From positions 53,501 to 117,500 of the forward strand of contig JAOPHQ010002310.1 of NCBI GenBank assembly GCA_030340625.1: a DNA stretch of 64,000 nucleotides, in the 5' to 3' direction. The notes below the pieces were generated by a model that saw only the letters and a program-made list of their open reading frames with translations, was not told the DNA's origin and searched no databases. This stretch comes from Merluccius polli. Lineage: Eukaryota > Chordata > Actinopteri > Gadiformes > Merlucciidae. Position numbers and translations under genes: made by a program. Shown one piece after another: positions 51,301 through 61,855 of this stretch (position 1 is its first letter; each line of letters starts with the position of its first letter).

Positions 51301-54300
51301 TGCAGCTCCTGCGGTTTGGATATTGAACATGGCCAAATTGCGATTTCGATTAATATTTCCATTCATTGTTCAGCCCTAGGTGCGACCTGGCTGAATCAAG
51401 TGTATTCTTATAATTACAACCATGAGTTTATTTAGTCCGCTGGTATGTCTTTTTTTGACGTAGACAGCAGAGCAATTGTTGTAAATCACATTTTAAATCA
51501 CATTTGTTCCACCATATATCTGTTACCACCGTACACTCAGTGGTTGGTCGTGCTCGCATGTCAATCAATACCTCTTTGTGATAAGATGTTAAGATGTTTA
51601 GTCTTAATCTGGAGACTTAGGATCTCAAGGTGCGGTAGGGGACCAACCACACACTGTCCGGCTGGCTACCGACCAATAACAATATCAGGTTACTGAGTGG
51701 AAAACATCAGCCTTAACGATAATAATAGAATATATATTAATATATAGGTAATTTAGTGGCTGCTTTTATCCAAAGCGTCTTACAATACCATGAGAGAAGC
51801 ATGGATGGCCCCAGTGGGAATCGAACCCCAAACCCTGGCAGTGTTAATGCCTTGCTGTACCAGGGGGAATCGAACCCCTAACCCTGGCAGTGTTAATGCC
51901 TTGCTGTACCAGTGGGAATCGAACCCCTAACCCTGGCAGTGTTAATTCCTTGCTGTACCAGTGGGAATCGAACCCCTAACCCTGGCAGTGTTAATTCCTT
52001 GCTGTACCAGTGGGAATCGAACCCCTAACCCTGGCAGTGTTAATGCCTTGCTGTACCAGTGGGAATCGAACCCCTAACCCTGGAAGTGTGAACAACCTTT
52101 CTCAGTGTTTATATAATCATCTTCTCTCCTTCTCATTTCTACATGTTTATTTGTGTTGTTATTTATTTACTCTCTAATGGATTGTTGAATCCATTACAAT
52201 AATAATGAGAATTATTAATGAGATGTATATCGATGTACGGATATTTATATCTCATGTTGTAATGCAGTGTTATAATTAGTTATAATTGTAATACAAATTA
52301 TATTTGTGATCAATATAAATTATATTTTGATTAATGATATTTTCAGAGAAGACAGCGCTGATCTACATGACGCCACCTGGTGAGGACAACAAACATTACA
52401 TCATTACATCATCTGCATATTCTCAACAAACAATCAGATCAAAGAAGGGACAGGGAAAGCTGTGTTGGTGACTAAGGAGCTATATATAACACATTTACTG
52501 TACTCGGTGTCATAAAATGACTATGATATGTCATCAGAGATTAAGGAAACATTTTAAGTCGAAATACTTGCTTCTCCATTTCCATTCCGGGTCATTTACA
52601 AACAATAAATAAATTGCAAACGTGTACATCAGCTTACAGTGTAGGACTTGTCGTCCTAGGAAAGGAAATTGTTAGCATTACACTAAAGAGGTGTTAGTGA
52701 TAAATGAGAATCAAAGTCGCTGACTAAAAGCTCCTTTTAACAACAGTGTCCTTAATGTGTTATTGCAGCTGATATATCAGCTGTGGACATTCTGCAGTGA
52801 AAGTCGTTACACCTCAATAAATGTAGATCATTTGGCACCGAGCCTGAGCACATAACTCTCTCCCCGGCGTGTGGGTGAATCGGTAACTCACCAAGACACA
52901 AATATGCCCAGAAAGTATTTCCATGTCAGAAATGGCTCTTAACAGGCTAGGGAGGAGGCGTGGAGTTGATTTGTGTGGAGGCTAACACCCTGTGGAGGCT
53001 GTTTGTGTGTTTAAACAGCCTGCTGTATTTGTAGTGCACCTTCTTGGCCTAGCATTAAGGAGAATCCATTATCTGGTGGAAACCCCACCAGATTCTTAAA
53101 GATATAGTAAGGCTGCTATCTCCTGGAAGATGGCAGCACAAAGTACAAATATGTACAAACCCCTGTTGAATGATCACCTTTTCATTTCAAAGGCTGAAAT
53201 ATTTCTGGGACTTTAGTAAACTATGAAACCTTACAGATGGGTGGAAGACCTGAGGTGAACTCATCTACCTATGTTATCTTAGACAGCTGTAATAAACTTT
53301 GATCTCCCCCTGTTCCTTTTTTAGTTTCTGGACATGTAGCAGTTTCCCTCAAATTCAGAAAACGACTTCCGTTTAAAAAAAAAAAATGCTTCCAATGTCG
53401 CTTCTACACAAGTTCAGTGGTGGTTATTTCCCATGATGGACTGCTTCTCCCTAGATCCGTACCCTGACCCATAACTCCTGAGGCTAACCTTAACCACACC
53501 AAACCTTGAGACTAACACTAACTTACACTAACTTAACCAGTGAGAATGTCATAACTAAACCAATACATAACCCTAACCATTCCTAATGCATCATGGAAGA
53601 CCAGGCTTTTTTGTTTCACCTTCTGCTAGAGGGCCAATATAAATATTCATATACTCACATAATTAATTGATGGGTTTGATGGGAGGTGTAGTTTTAACGT
53701 ATTTCCTTCCTGGGCGTAGGAAGATGGAGGGGGCGCGGACCCCGAGGGACGAGAAGAGGAGAGCGCAACACAACGAAGGTTTGAGATTGGTGCTCTAGAT
53801 CAGTGGTTATTAAACTGTGGGTCACCACCCGTAAGTGGGTCACAGCAGGGGACCAAGTGTCACGGCCCTTGTGCACGGTTCATGCAGCAATTAGTTGCGC
53901 ACCTATGACATTTTGAAGCTCCACAAGCAGAGTGCACAAACTGCACGTCCACGGCATCGTTAGGGCAAAATGCTAACTATAAATGCCATGGCGGTGCGTT
54001 CAATGCCCGCACACTTCATGAACAGTGCATCACAGTGACTTAATTACACTTGAAGCTCTAGAGATACATCAGGGCTTGTCTTGTAAATATTCACTTTCAC
54101 TTCCATCTGGAAGGATTAGGTGTTTTCTGGACAGCCACTAGAGGCTGCTGTGGAGCTGTCTTGAGTTTACTCAAAACTAATGAAAACAGGCTGGGTGGGG
54201 GAGCTCTTCAGCTTATATAAAGTTAATAGAAAGACTTGCTTGATTTTGATAACCAGCTGGTGTTGACAACATAGTTTTTTTTCGAGATCAAATGTGTGAT

Positions 54301-55508
54301 TAAGTACGTCTTGACTAGATATTATGTTACAGATTGCCGGTTAAGCTTCTATTAACGTTTTTAACTAATTCAGATATAAAATGTATTTGACATAAGTGTG
54401 TCTGTGTTGCAGTTGAGAGGCGACGCAGAGATAAGATCAACAACTGGATAGTCAGCTTGTCTCAGATCATCCCCGACTGCACACTGGACAGCACCAAGAC
54501 CGGCGCGGTGAGACCACGTCCCTGTGTGGCCACATTCTACTTCCTGTGCAGTTTCCCCTCTGACCCCCGACTTCCTGTTTCAGAGTAAAGGCGGTATTCT
54601 GTCCAAGGCATGTGACTACATCGCAGAGCTGCGGCAGAGAAACCAGCGGCTGGCGGATGACCTGAAGGAGGTGGAGCGCCTCCAGACAGACAACCAGCTC
54701 TACAGACAGAAGGTAGCATGGAGCTAGCAGCTAGCATGACAGACAGCGGGTAGCATGGATCTAGCAGCTAGCATGATAGACAGCAGGTAGTACACTATGC
54801 TATCAAACAGCTCTATAGACAGCAGGTAGCATAAAGCTAACAGCTAGCATCACCGATAGCAGGTGGCATGCTAGGCGCATGTCAGACTGCAGGTAGCATG
54901 GAGCTATGCCAGCCGCTAACCACATGCGACTCATCTCACCCTCTACATCCCCAAGAGTTTCATAAACTCTGCATATGTTAAGATGTCCTTTTTCAAACAT
55001 TAGTTCTATAACACCACTTCATAATAAGTTGATAGATCATTCTATGAGGGCCTTTCGAAATACGGCAGTTAAATGTTTTCCCATAGCAAGCTGAGAATCC
55101 ACATTTCACCACCTGTTCTTGGATGGCAGCGATTAGTCGCTCTCAGAGTCTGTGGTTCTCAGTCCCAGCAGCAGAAGGAGCGACCGCCTCTGGGTCCGCA
55201 CATCACCCCAGGACGGAGGAGAGAGGAGGACCAAGGAGATAGCTGACAACCTGTTAGACTGGCATAGTGCTATAACACGTAGCTCATGTAGCTCAACATG
55301 TAGTGCTAAGTGGATGTGCTGCTACGCTAGAGGAGGTAGCGTGCTGCTACGCTAGGTGAGCTAGCGTGCTGCTAAGCCACACTAGCTGAGCTTGCTGTGT
55401 TGTGTTTGTGTTCTGCAGGTCGAGGAGCTGAAGAGTGAGAACGCTCTGCTCCGAGCACAGCTGCGACACAATGGCATCCAGATGGAGGGAGACACACCCC
55501 CACAGTGA
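45312..55508 (+). CDS. usf2: upstream stimulatory factor 2, bHLH leucine-zipper transcription factor
   Basis: Ten exons join in phase to 279 aa: 45312-45346, 45749-45798, 45941-46011, 48812-48913, 49006-49135, 49340-49418, 53720-53778, 54413-54507, 54584-54712, 55419-55508. Diagnostic parts are AAFADHNIQYQFRPEG and VTYRVVAVTD near the N-terminus. The USF-specific region follows (ARFTYFPAAAV, then QFYVMMSP). The basic region RDEKRRAQHNEVERRRRDK has E-box contacts H173, E177 and R181. Last come the helix-loop-helix SKGGILSKACDYIAELRQ and a zipper ending in ENALLRAQL. USFs bind CACGTG as dimers in the nucleus. It is called USF2, not USF1, mainly because hamp lies just downstream, as in mammals. 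It is shorter than human USF2 (346 aa). The 3' UTR is C-rich; a candidate AATAAA lies at 56,368. Confidence 0.93.
46891..46940. repeat. perfect 50-bp palindrome, first of an abutting pair
   Basis: Exact inverse symmetry about 46,915/46,916 with no loop. The arms contain CAGAAAGCATGGAATACAT. It lies in usf2 intron 3. Confidence 0.97.
46941..46990. repeat. perfect 50-bp palindrome, second of an abutting pair
   Basis: Exact inverse symmetry about 46,965/46,966. The arms contain GCCACCTTGAGGGTTGTCTA. It starts at the base after the first palindrome ends and has a different sequence. Confidence 0.97.
48131..48777. mobile_element. hAT-like MITE before usf2 exon 4
   Basis: Starts TAGGGCTGAACAATTAATCG and ends GCATTCAGCCCTA. 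TAGGGCTGAA and TTCAGCCCTA are inverse ends. No matching target duplication was seen, so edges may be eroded. It ends 34 bp before the exon at 48,812. A related end lies at about 51,290-51,376. Confidence 0.65.
50100..51378. mobile_element. older AATCG-type hAT relic split by a younger insertion
   Basis: The right end (51,290-51,378: GGCCAAATTGCGATTTCGAT to CAGCCCTA) is the inverse of the left end of the element at 48,131. The left remains (ATTGCGATTGCGATATGATT near 50,140) are separated from it by the element at 50,259-51,186. The left boundary is unclear. Confidence 0.5.
50259..51186 (+). mobile_element. hAT-like element with BED zinc-finger remnant
   Basis: An 8-bp repeat TCTGCACC flanks it (50,251-50,258 and 51,187-51,194) and the sequences outside rejoin sensibly. 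Ends are related (ACCAAGGTTATCG and the inverse of ATGACCTTGGT) but offset by a few bases. At about 50,579-50,800 plus-strand frames read AGRKRQSPVWDFLE and later NLKVHLRISHKAANVEYQNK. These are the two halves of a BED-type zinc finger as found at the start of hAT transposases, with a frame break between. The rest is AAC/AAAACTAA-rich filler. Confidence 0.7.
51755..52090. repeat. 49-bp tandem array grown from a tRNA-like repeat end
   Basis: A common fish repeat (GGCTGCTTTTATCCAAAGCG, about 51,756) leads into six copies of a 49-bp unit starting AGTGGGAATCGAACCCCTAA and continuing CCCTGGCAGTGTTAAT. The minus strand of each unit contains GGTTCGATTCCC, a Pol III B-box consensus. No complete tRNA fold surrounds it. 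Confidence 0.85.
52347..52379 (+). other. usf2: candidate 33-nt cassette microexon of usf2
   Basis: This stretch lies in usf2 intron 6, bounded by GATATTTTCAG| and |GTGAGG. It is 33 nt long, a multiple of three. Spliced between the flanking phase-2 sites it would insert EDSADLHDATW just before the KMEGARTPRDEK segment without a stop. The gene is complete without it, so it would be an alternative exon. Chance occurrence cannot be excluded. Confidence 0.35.
53796..53870. mobile_element. hAT-end relic
   Basis: CAGTGGTTATTAAACTGTGG followed by GTCACCACCCGTAAGTGGGT resembles one end of a hAT-like element. The same family appears at 62,652-62,700 and, more diverged, at 43,270-43,330. The other ends were not identified. 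Confidence 0.5.
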
Positions 55509-58131
55509 GACCCCACCCACCCTGACATCACAGTGACATCACAGTGTCATCAGTGTGACGTCACAGTGACGACAAGACTAGCAGCAGCAGAGCCTCAGGC
55601 CATTGGCTGCAACACCAGACTATGAGGAATACAACTCACTCCTCCACCCCCCCCCGCCTCTCCCCAGCTCCACCACACCACCTCCCCCTCCTTCTCCCAA
55701 CCCCTCCACCTCCCCCTCAACCACCGCCTCCTCCCCCACTCTCTTTTCCTCCTGCGGAGAGGAGCAGGAGGTGCGGAGGGGTTCAGCTCCACCACCACCT
55801 TCCCCCTCCTCATCCCCCCCTGTGATGTGGGTTATTATTATTTTGTCTTATCATTACTATTTTTTTTAAATTATTTTATGCTTTTTCTCACAAGGATGTT
55901 TATTTTTTACTTCTCTAATATCAATATCCTGACTGTTTTGTAGCTTTTCTTCATTTAATTTATTAGTTGCTTGTTGGAGTAGCAGCTGGAGAAGCTGTCA
56001 ATTAGAACGCTGGTTTGTGGCTACAGCTAACGTCTAGATAGAGCTACATGCTAATACTACTACATGCCAATACTCTTGTTACATGGGGTTAAGGAGCCTC
56101 CACACCTGCTGTAAACATCAGACGGATCAATAACAGATTCATTCTAAGCCGGCCTTTGGTTGTAAAGCCAACATTATGTGTACACCGCATCTAAAACCTG
56201 ACCCTCCAGTCCGACAGGATTACGGGTCTTTGGGGCTCAGAACCAAGTCACCAGAACACAGGGAGGGTTCTGAGCTCTGCAGGATGGACGGGTTAAAGCA
56301 GCGTAGTACAAGGTCATGGAGGCCTGCGCCCAAGGTCACAGATGTTAACAGAAGGAGGGTGGAACTAAATAAAGGTGAGCTTTTGTTCTTGTAACAGAAG
56401 AGAACAAATCCCAGCTGTTGGCTCTATTTTAGTCTCGCAATACTTCAAATACTTCAAGTGCTACAGTTCGACCCCCTGGGGAGCAGCAGAGCTCACACGC
56501 GTTCTGCTCCGAGAAGGAGGAGGAGGTGGTGGTGGAGGAGGAGGAGGAGGAAACTCGTCCTCAATGATACAAAATAAAGAAATATTTTCTGAGTGTGGAA
56601 TCTTTGAAATGTCTGTTCCAAGTCAGGTACACGGTAAACAGAATTGGTTTTCCAATATTAACCACATTGATGATGGCTACGAAAACGTCAAACTGTTTGT
56701 CATCCTACATTCGAGGATTTTCAGGAACCTTTGGCACTTGGCTCTTCCAGTGATTGCATATGGCTGACCAACAAGGCTGGAAATAGATTGTCTTAGCAAA
56801 ATATAATTTAATTTTGGACAAAATATTGTAAACATGTATTTCTGGGAAACAGAGCTACCAAACTATTTCCAAGTAATTTCCAGGGCCAGTCTACTTACCA
56901 TAATCTACAATCAGAGAATGAATAGATAATGAAATGCCAGAAAAGGGAGTATGACATCTTTCCAGCCTAAATGGTCTGAAGCTCTGCCATTCTGCTCAGA
57001 AGCTGACCCTTATACACTTTCAGGCTAACCCTTCTTATGTGACACACAGCTACGTTAGACCGTATATACAAAAAACATGTTTAAGCATTCAAGAAACGTA
57101 ATTACTTTATCATGGTCTTTTGTTACCCTAAAACGCAGGAACTTGGCTTATCTTGTCTCTATGGTGTAGGACGGGATGCCTGTGACCCCATTGGCATGTA
57201 TGGTCCCTACAGACGAAGAGAAAACGTTCCTTCTATCTTTATTGCTCTTGCTATTCAATCTTGGTTTCACAATTAAAGTGTAACCATAGGAATGTCATTT
57301 ATAAATGTCATATTTGTCATATTTGTAAGATTATTAAAGGTGTAGGCCTACAATTATTACAGAAGGTTGGTTACGAAAGAAGAAGGAAGGTAAAAGACAA
57401 GAATACAAAAATCCCTGGATGGATTGACTCGAGGGTGTGGCTGCAGTGGAAAAGTCAGTGCAGGTGCAAGGTTTAAAAATATGGTAGTTACAAACGACCA
57501 GCCTAGCTTTGTGTTGGAAACCTGGAAAACAAGTAGGCCTACAGAAAAAAAGTACGGTAGTTACTTAGTGTTTCTATACTCTTTGTAGAGTGCTGCTTTT
57601 CTGCCCTCTAGTGGTGGGAATACAAAACATGCAGCTTTAATCTATAGGCTACAATTTGTTTTTGTGGTGTTTATTAGTGAAACACAATTTTCTTTTTTTT
57701 ATTAAACAGCAGGGATACAATACCACGGGTGTGTCTGTGGGTTAGTTAGTATTAGTGATAGTAAGTCATAGTTCCTAAAGTGTGTGTGTGTGCGCGTGCA
57801 TGCGTGTGTGCGTATGTATGTGCCCGTGCCTGTGTTGTGTGTTAAGGTGACCCCCTGGTATCAGCGAGGGAACGCCAGTGTGGCGCCGGTTGTCCTGCCG
57901 TGTGTCTGAAGTCTGATCTTTGCCCCTCTCAGCCGTCCAGCGGCAGAACTACACTGTCTGTCTCTGTTTACCGCTCGCTTTAATTATTCATTAAGCTACC
58001 TGCTATAGATAGCTGTCGTAACTCTCAGAAATGCAACACTGTATTAGGCCAAATTTCAACATCAATGCTTCCAAAAAACATCAGTGGTCATTTTTATACG
58101 ACACACATGCTGCCACACACACGCACAGTTC

Positions 58132-58210
<79 letters not shown>

Positions 58211-58600
58211 CTACATACAATACTACACACTCACTACTAAACACACTTTTATATAATAATCATAACCATTCTGTTGTTCACATGATTTGAAGGTGGGTTT
58301 GATCTGGAAATCAAACTCTTGAACTTCCAGAGAGGAGAGCTGGGGAGAGAGTTTAATTTCTCTGGAATTTCCTAACCCTCACCCCCACCAATCAGAGAGC
58401 AGCACCCACATCACTGCATCTCAGACTCCAGTTCTGTATTTACCGGCTTGTTTGTTAACGTTGCTGCAGGTTTCTGACGCATTGAGGACGTTCTCTATCC
58501 TGGCAAAACATGCACATGCCTGTAGGTGTGTTTGGGTTTGGGGGGACGTAGAGGCGGATGTAGAGGCGATAATGGTGCAGTACTATTAGAGAGTAGGGGG

Positions 58601-58649
<49 letters not shown>

Positions 58650-58860
58650 GGGGGGGGGGTAGAGATGGGAGGAGAGAGGGTAGAGATGATGAAGGTGTCC
58701 TGTGGGTCAGTGGCCGGGAAGGAGGTCATCTGAGAGCCTCTGTCGGACCTGCTGGTGCCAGGGTTTGTTTGACCAGAAGATCCACACTGAGAATACTGAT
58801 ACGCCTAATAGTGCTTATACTGAGCTGCCGTCACATGTCTCTGTGCACACACATATGTGC
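55509..58860. other. usf2 3' UTR and usf2-hamp intergenic region
   Basis: The C-rich usf2 3' UTR runs from 55,509. A candidate AATAAA lies at 56,368-56,373. Beyond this are a GGA/GGT run (56,515-56,551), (CA)n at 58,131-58,208, (GT)n with a G-run at 58,603-58,659, and AT-rich sequence. No additional gene was recognised. Confidence 0.65.
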
Positions 58861-58863
58861 TCA

Positions 58864-58869
58864 CACGTG
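58864..58869. promoter_or_regulatory. hamp: CACGTG E-box upstream of hamp
   Basis: CACGTG lies 399 bp upstream of the hepcidin start codon. USF1/USF2 have been reported to act on mammalian hepcidin promoters through E-boxes, and usf2 is the neighbouring gene. Binding here is inferred. Confidence 0.45.
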
Positions 58870-59082
58870 GTACAGTGCCTGTTTGTTGCGCAAGAGAGGA
58901 GATTCCAGCCTTTTTTAGGGTCAGTACTGAGCTGGCAGACAGAGAGAGAAAAGTTTTGTTTGGGAAGGGGGGGGGGGGGGGGGGGGGGGGGGGGAAGAGA
59001 GGTCTGGCAGAAACTGTGGTTGGGTAACCACTGCCAGTAAGCCCTGACCCCTCAGAGCGATGAGGCAACATCAGACAGCGTG

Positions 59083-59089
59083 CATAAAA
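59083..59089 (+). promoter_or_regulatory. hamp: TATA-like box of hamp
   Basis: CATAAAA 180 bp before the ATG, with transcription expected about 30 bp downstream near 59,112. A 21-bp G run (about 58,967-58,994) lies 90 bp upstream of it. No clear STAT or BMP-response motif was identified by eye. Confidence 0.5.
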
Positions 59090-59262
59090 CCAGTCGGCCG
59101 GTGACCAGACACTCAGAACACACCACAACCCCAGGAGTCAACGCAGGCTCCTCTCAGGTCCTCAGCATCCTTCAGAACAGAAGACCCTGGCAGTCCCTGA
59201 ACAGAGCCCGGAGCTGCGGATCGCCAGGATTTAGTGTGTAACCCCTATCACAGAGAGGAACC

Positions 59263-60075
59263 ATGAAGGCATTCAGCATTGCAGTTGCAGTGACACTCGT
59301 GCTCGCCTTCGTCTGCATGCTGGAGAGCGCCACTGTGCCGCTGGGCGGGGTGAGTTTAGTCAATCTGTGATTGTTTAGTTGGTCTGTGATTGTTTAGTTG
59401 GTCTGTGATCATTTAGTTGGTCTAAAAGTTTAGTTGGTCTAAATGTGTTTAGTTAATTTGGGATTGTTTAGTTGGTGTTAATATTTAGTTAGTCTTTAAT
59501 CGTTTAGTTGGTCTGTGATTGTTTAGTTGGTCTGGATGTTTAGTTGGTCTGAATATTGAGTTGGTCTGTGATTGTTTATTTGGTCTGTAATGGTTTAGTT
59601 GGTCTGTGATTGTTTAGTTGGTCTCTCTGTTTTTGGTTTGTTTGTGATCGTTGAGTTGGTCTGAATGTTTAGTTGGACTGAGCGTAATTAATTGATTGAT
59701 TCCTAAACATGCATAATTGATCATTTCTTAGCAGGTGGAGGAGGTGGAGAGAGTGGAGGAGGTGGAGGAGGTGGAGGGGAGCATCAACACTCCAGCAGCT
59801 AAACCTCAGGACCTGCTGGCAGGATACTGGATGGTATGTTTCACTGACCAGATCAATTAGGATAATTAGCACAAGCTAATTAGCATATACGTAGACATGT
59901 TTTCCCCATAAGAGAAAGAGTGCGACAGATAAGAGCTTAAACAGCATGTGTGTTTTGTTTTCTGCAGGCAGCGGGCCGTTTGAGGCAGAAGAGGCAGAGC
60001 CACCTCTCTATGTGTCACTGGTGCTGCAACTGCTGTCGATACCAGAAGGGCTGCGGCTTGTGCTGCAAATTCTAG
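59263..60075 (+). CDS. hamp: hepcidin antimicrobial peptide / iron hormone precursor, type 1
   Basis: Three exons, 59263-59349, 59735-59833 and 59968-60075, encode 97 aa, close to the family's usual 85-95. The signal peptide MKAFSIAVAVTLVLAFVCML is followed by an acidic pro-region with VEE repeats. A furin site RQKR at the end of the pro-region precedes a 26-aa mature peptide (59,995-60,072) that starts QSHLSMCHWCC and ends CGLCCKF. It has eight cysteines in the standard 1-4-5-7-8-14-17-18 spacing. The Q-S-H-L-S start is that of fish hamp1, which binds ferroportin and lowers plasma iron. Liver expression and induction by iron or infection are known for the family. The exon 2 acceptor is a tandem TAGCAG, so a variant with one extra Gln (59,732 start) is possible. 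Confidence 0.97.
59362..59690. repeat. minisatellite GTTTAGTTGGTCTGTGATT in hamp intron 1
   Basis: About 16 imperfect copies of a unit of about 19-20 bp fill most of the intron. Confidence 0.9.
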
Positions 60076-60300
60076 TCCCCAACGTTACATTTCTAGTCCC
60101 TCATGTTAAAGTCCTAGTCCCCCACGTATAAGTCATAGTCCCTTATGTTAAAGTCCTAGTCTCTCACGTTAAAGGCCTTGTCCCATCAGGTTAAAGTCCT
60201 AGTCCCTCAAAGTAAAGTCCGAGTCCCTCATGTATAAATCCTAGTCCCATCACAGTAAAGTCCTAGTCCCATCATGTTAAAGTCCTAGTCCCCTTTAAAT
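60069..60300. repeat. minisatellite TTCTAGTCCC/TAAAGTCCTAGTCCC in hamp 3' UTR
   Basis: About 11 units of 20-22 bp begin at the stop codon itself: the TAG in AATTCTAGTCCC is the first CTAGTCCC unit. A likely AATAAA lies at about 60,449. Confidence 0.9.
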
Positions 60301-60459
60301 ATCTATTTTTCTATTTATTGTTAATGTGTGAGCTTTTGCGCCCCTCTTTTTTGTAAACTCAATGATATAGTACATTTGTTTTGTGTTTCCGATGTGAAAC
60401 CTTCTCGCCTGAAAATGTTCAATATTCAGTGTTAAATACAGAAGATGAAAATAAAATGT

Positions 60460-61813
60460 GTTGCTGTGATTCAATGGTTCAGAGGTTACTGAAGACAGAA
60501 AAAACATGTGACATATGTCTTCCAGAGAAAATGATATCTCACAATGCCAGCATATATAAATATAAATAAGATACAGGATACAAAATATGATAATAAGATA
60601 ATGTAACAGGTACACAATATGAGAAAGAATAAGATTACCTTGGTAACTCACAGCTCCCCCTGCAGGAGTGGAGATGTATTTTAATACATTCACATGAAAC
60701 GTTTCTCATCAAGCGGCAAAATAATCAGGATCCAATCCCCTTCCTTACAGAGAACAGAGCAGCTCCTCCATTAGCTGTTTACGAGGACTCATTGGAGTGA
60801 AACCCATTCTACACAAGTCCCATTAAGGGTTCATCTATTGGACAAAGAAACAGCACACTAAACTGTTACTACAGCACGGGCGCACGCACGCGAACACACA
60901 TTATGGCACCTGAACATTTTTGTTAATGTTTTATTTTATATTTTATGTTTTTGTCACGTAGTCGACCCTTGCCTTTTTGCAAGTACCGCATTGCATTCAT
61001 TTGGGAAAAAAGTAATGACGGGTATGTATGGAGACATAACATCATGTAAACTGACTGGAAGAATGCAACTAATTTTTTTTTTCTTCCATTTTTTATGCTC
61101 AGGTTAGTTATTTAATAACATTTTACTTTTATTCGGCTTTAAAAATTTTGTGTCACACACAATCACACACCGATTGAGTCAATCAAGAGCTATGGTTGAG
61201 AAGTAGCCTACCAGATATCTTTGTAATAAATATGCACAACTAAATTATAGGACATGGTATTGCATCTCTACTGACATCTCAAATTAATCGGTACTACTGG
61301 ATATAACACGCTAGTCATTGTTGTGAAACTGTATTGTAGAGCTTTTTGTGTACGGATTGGACAGTTCAGTGGATCGTGAAAGATGGACGTTCCAGAGCAA
61401 AGCATCATGGGTAGGGATGGGGAGGGGTGTTTGGCCGCATTAGCATTTCAGACCCCTCCCCTTTAATAATAATGCTTAATGCTGTCCTGATGGCATCACA
61501 AAGAAGCTAATAGTTTTTTTTGTTTTCCATTTTGTTTGTTTTCCATCAGAGTGTTGGAAAGTCTGCCTGCATATCAAGTCACTCAGGAAAGCTCACACAT
61601 TAGACAACACATGCAAAGCTAGACAAGCAGACACGATCACCTCCCCTCCCCCCTCTGTTGCATGTAGACGCTAGACGCGACGTTAGTGGACGTTGTGATG
61701 AAGACCCCAGCGATGGAGACAGAGTTAGTGTGAGTTTGTGCAGGTCTTTCCAGGCACAGCCTCCAGCTCTTGTGTTGACTCAGCTCTCCTGAGACGACCC
61801 CACATCATAAATC

Positions 61814-61855
<42 letters not shown>

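Noticed and set aside
51811..52090. tRNA gene cluster
   Set aside because: Only the T-arm/B-box motif repeats; no acceptor stem, D-arm or anticodon arm.
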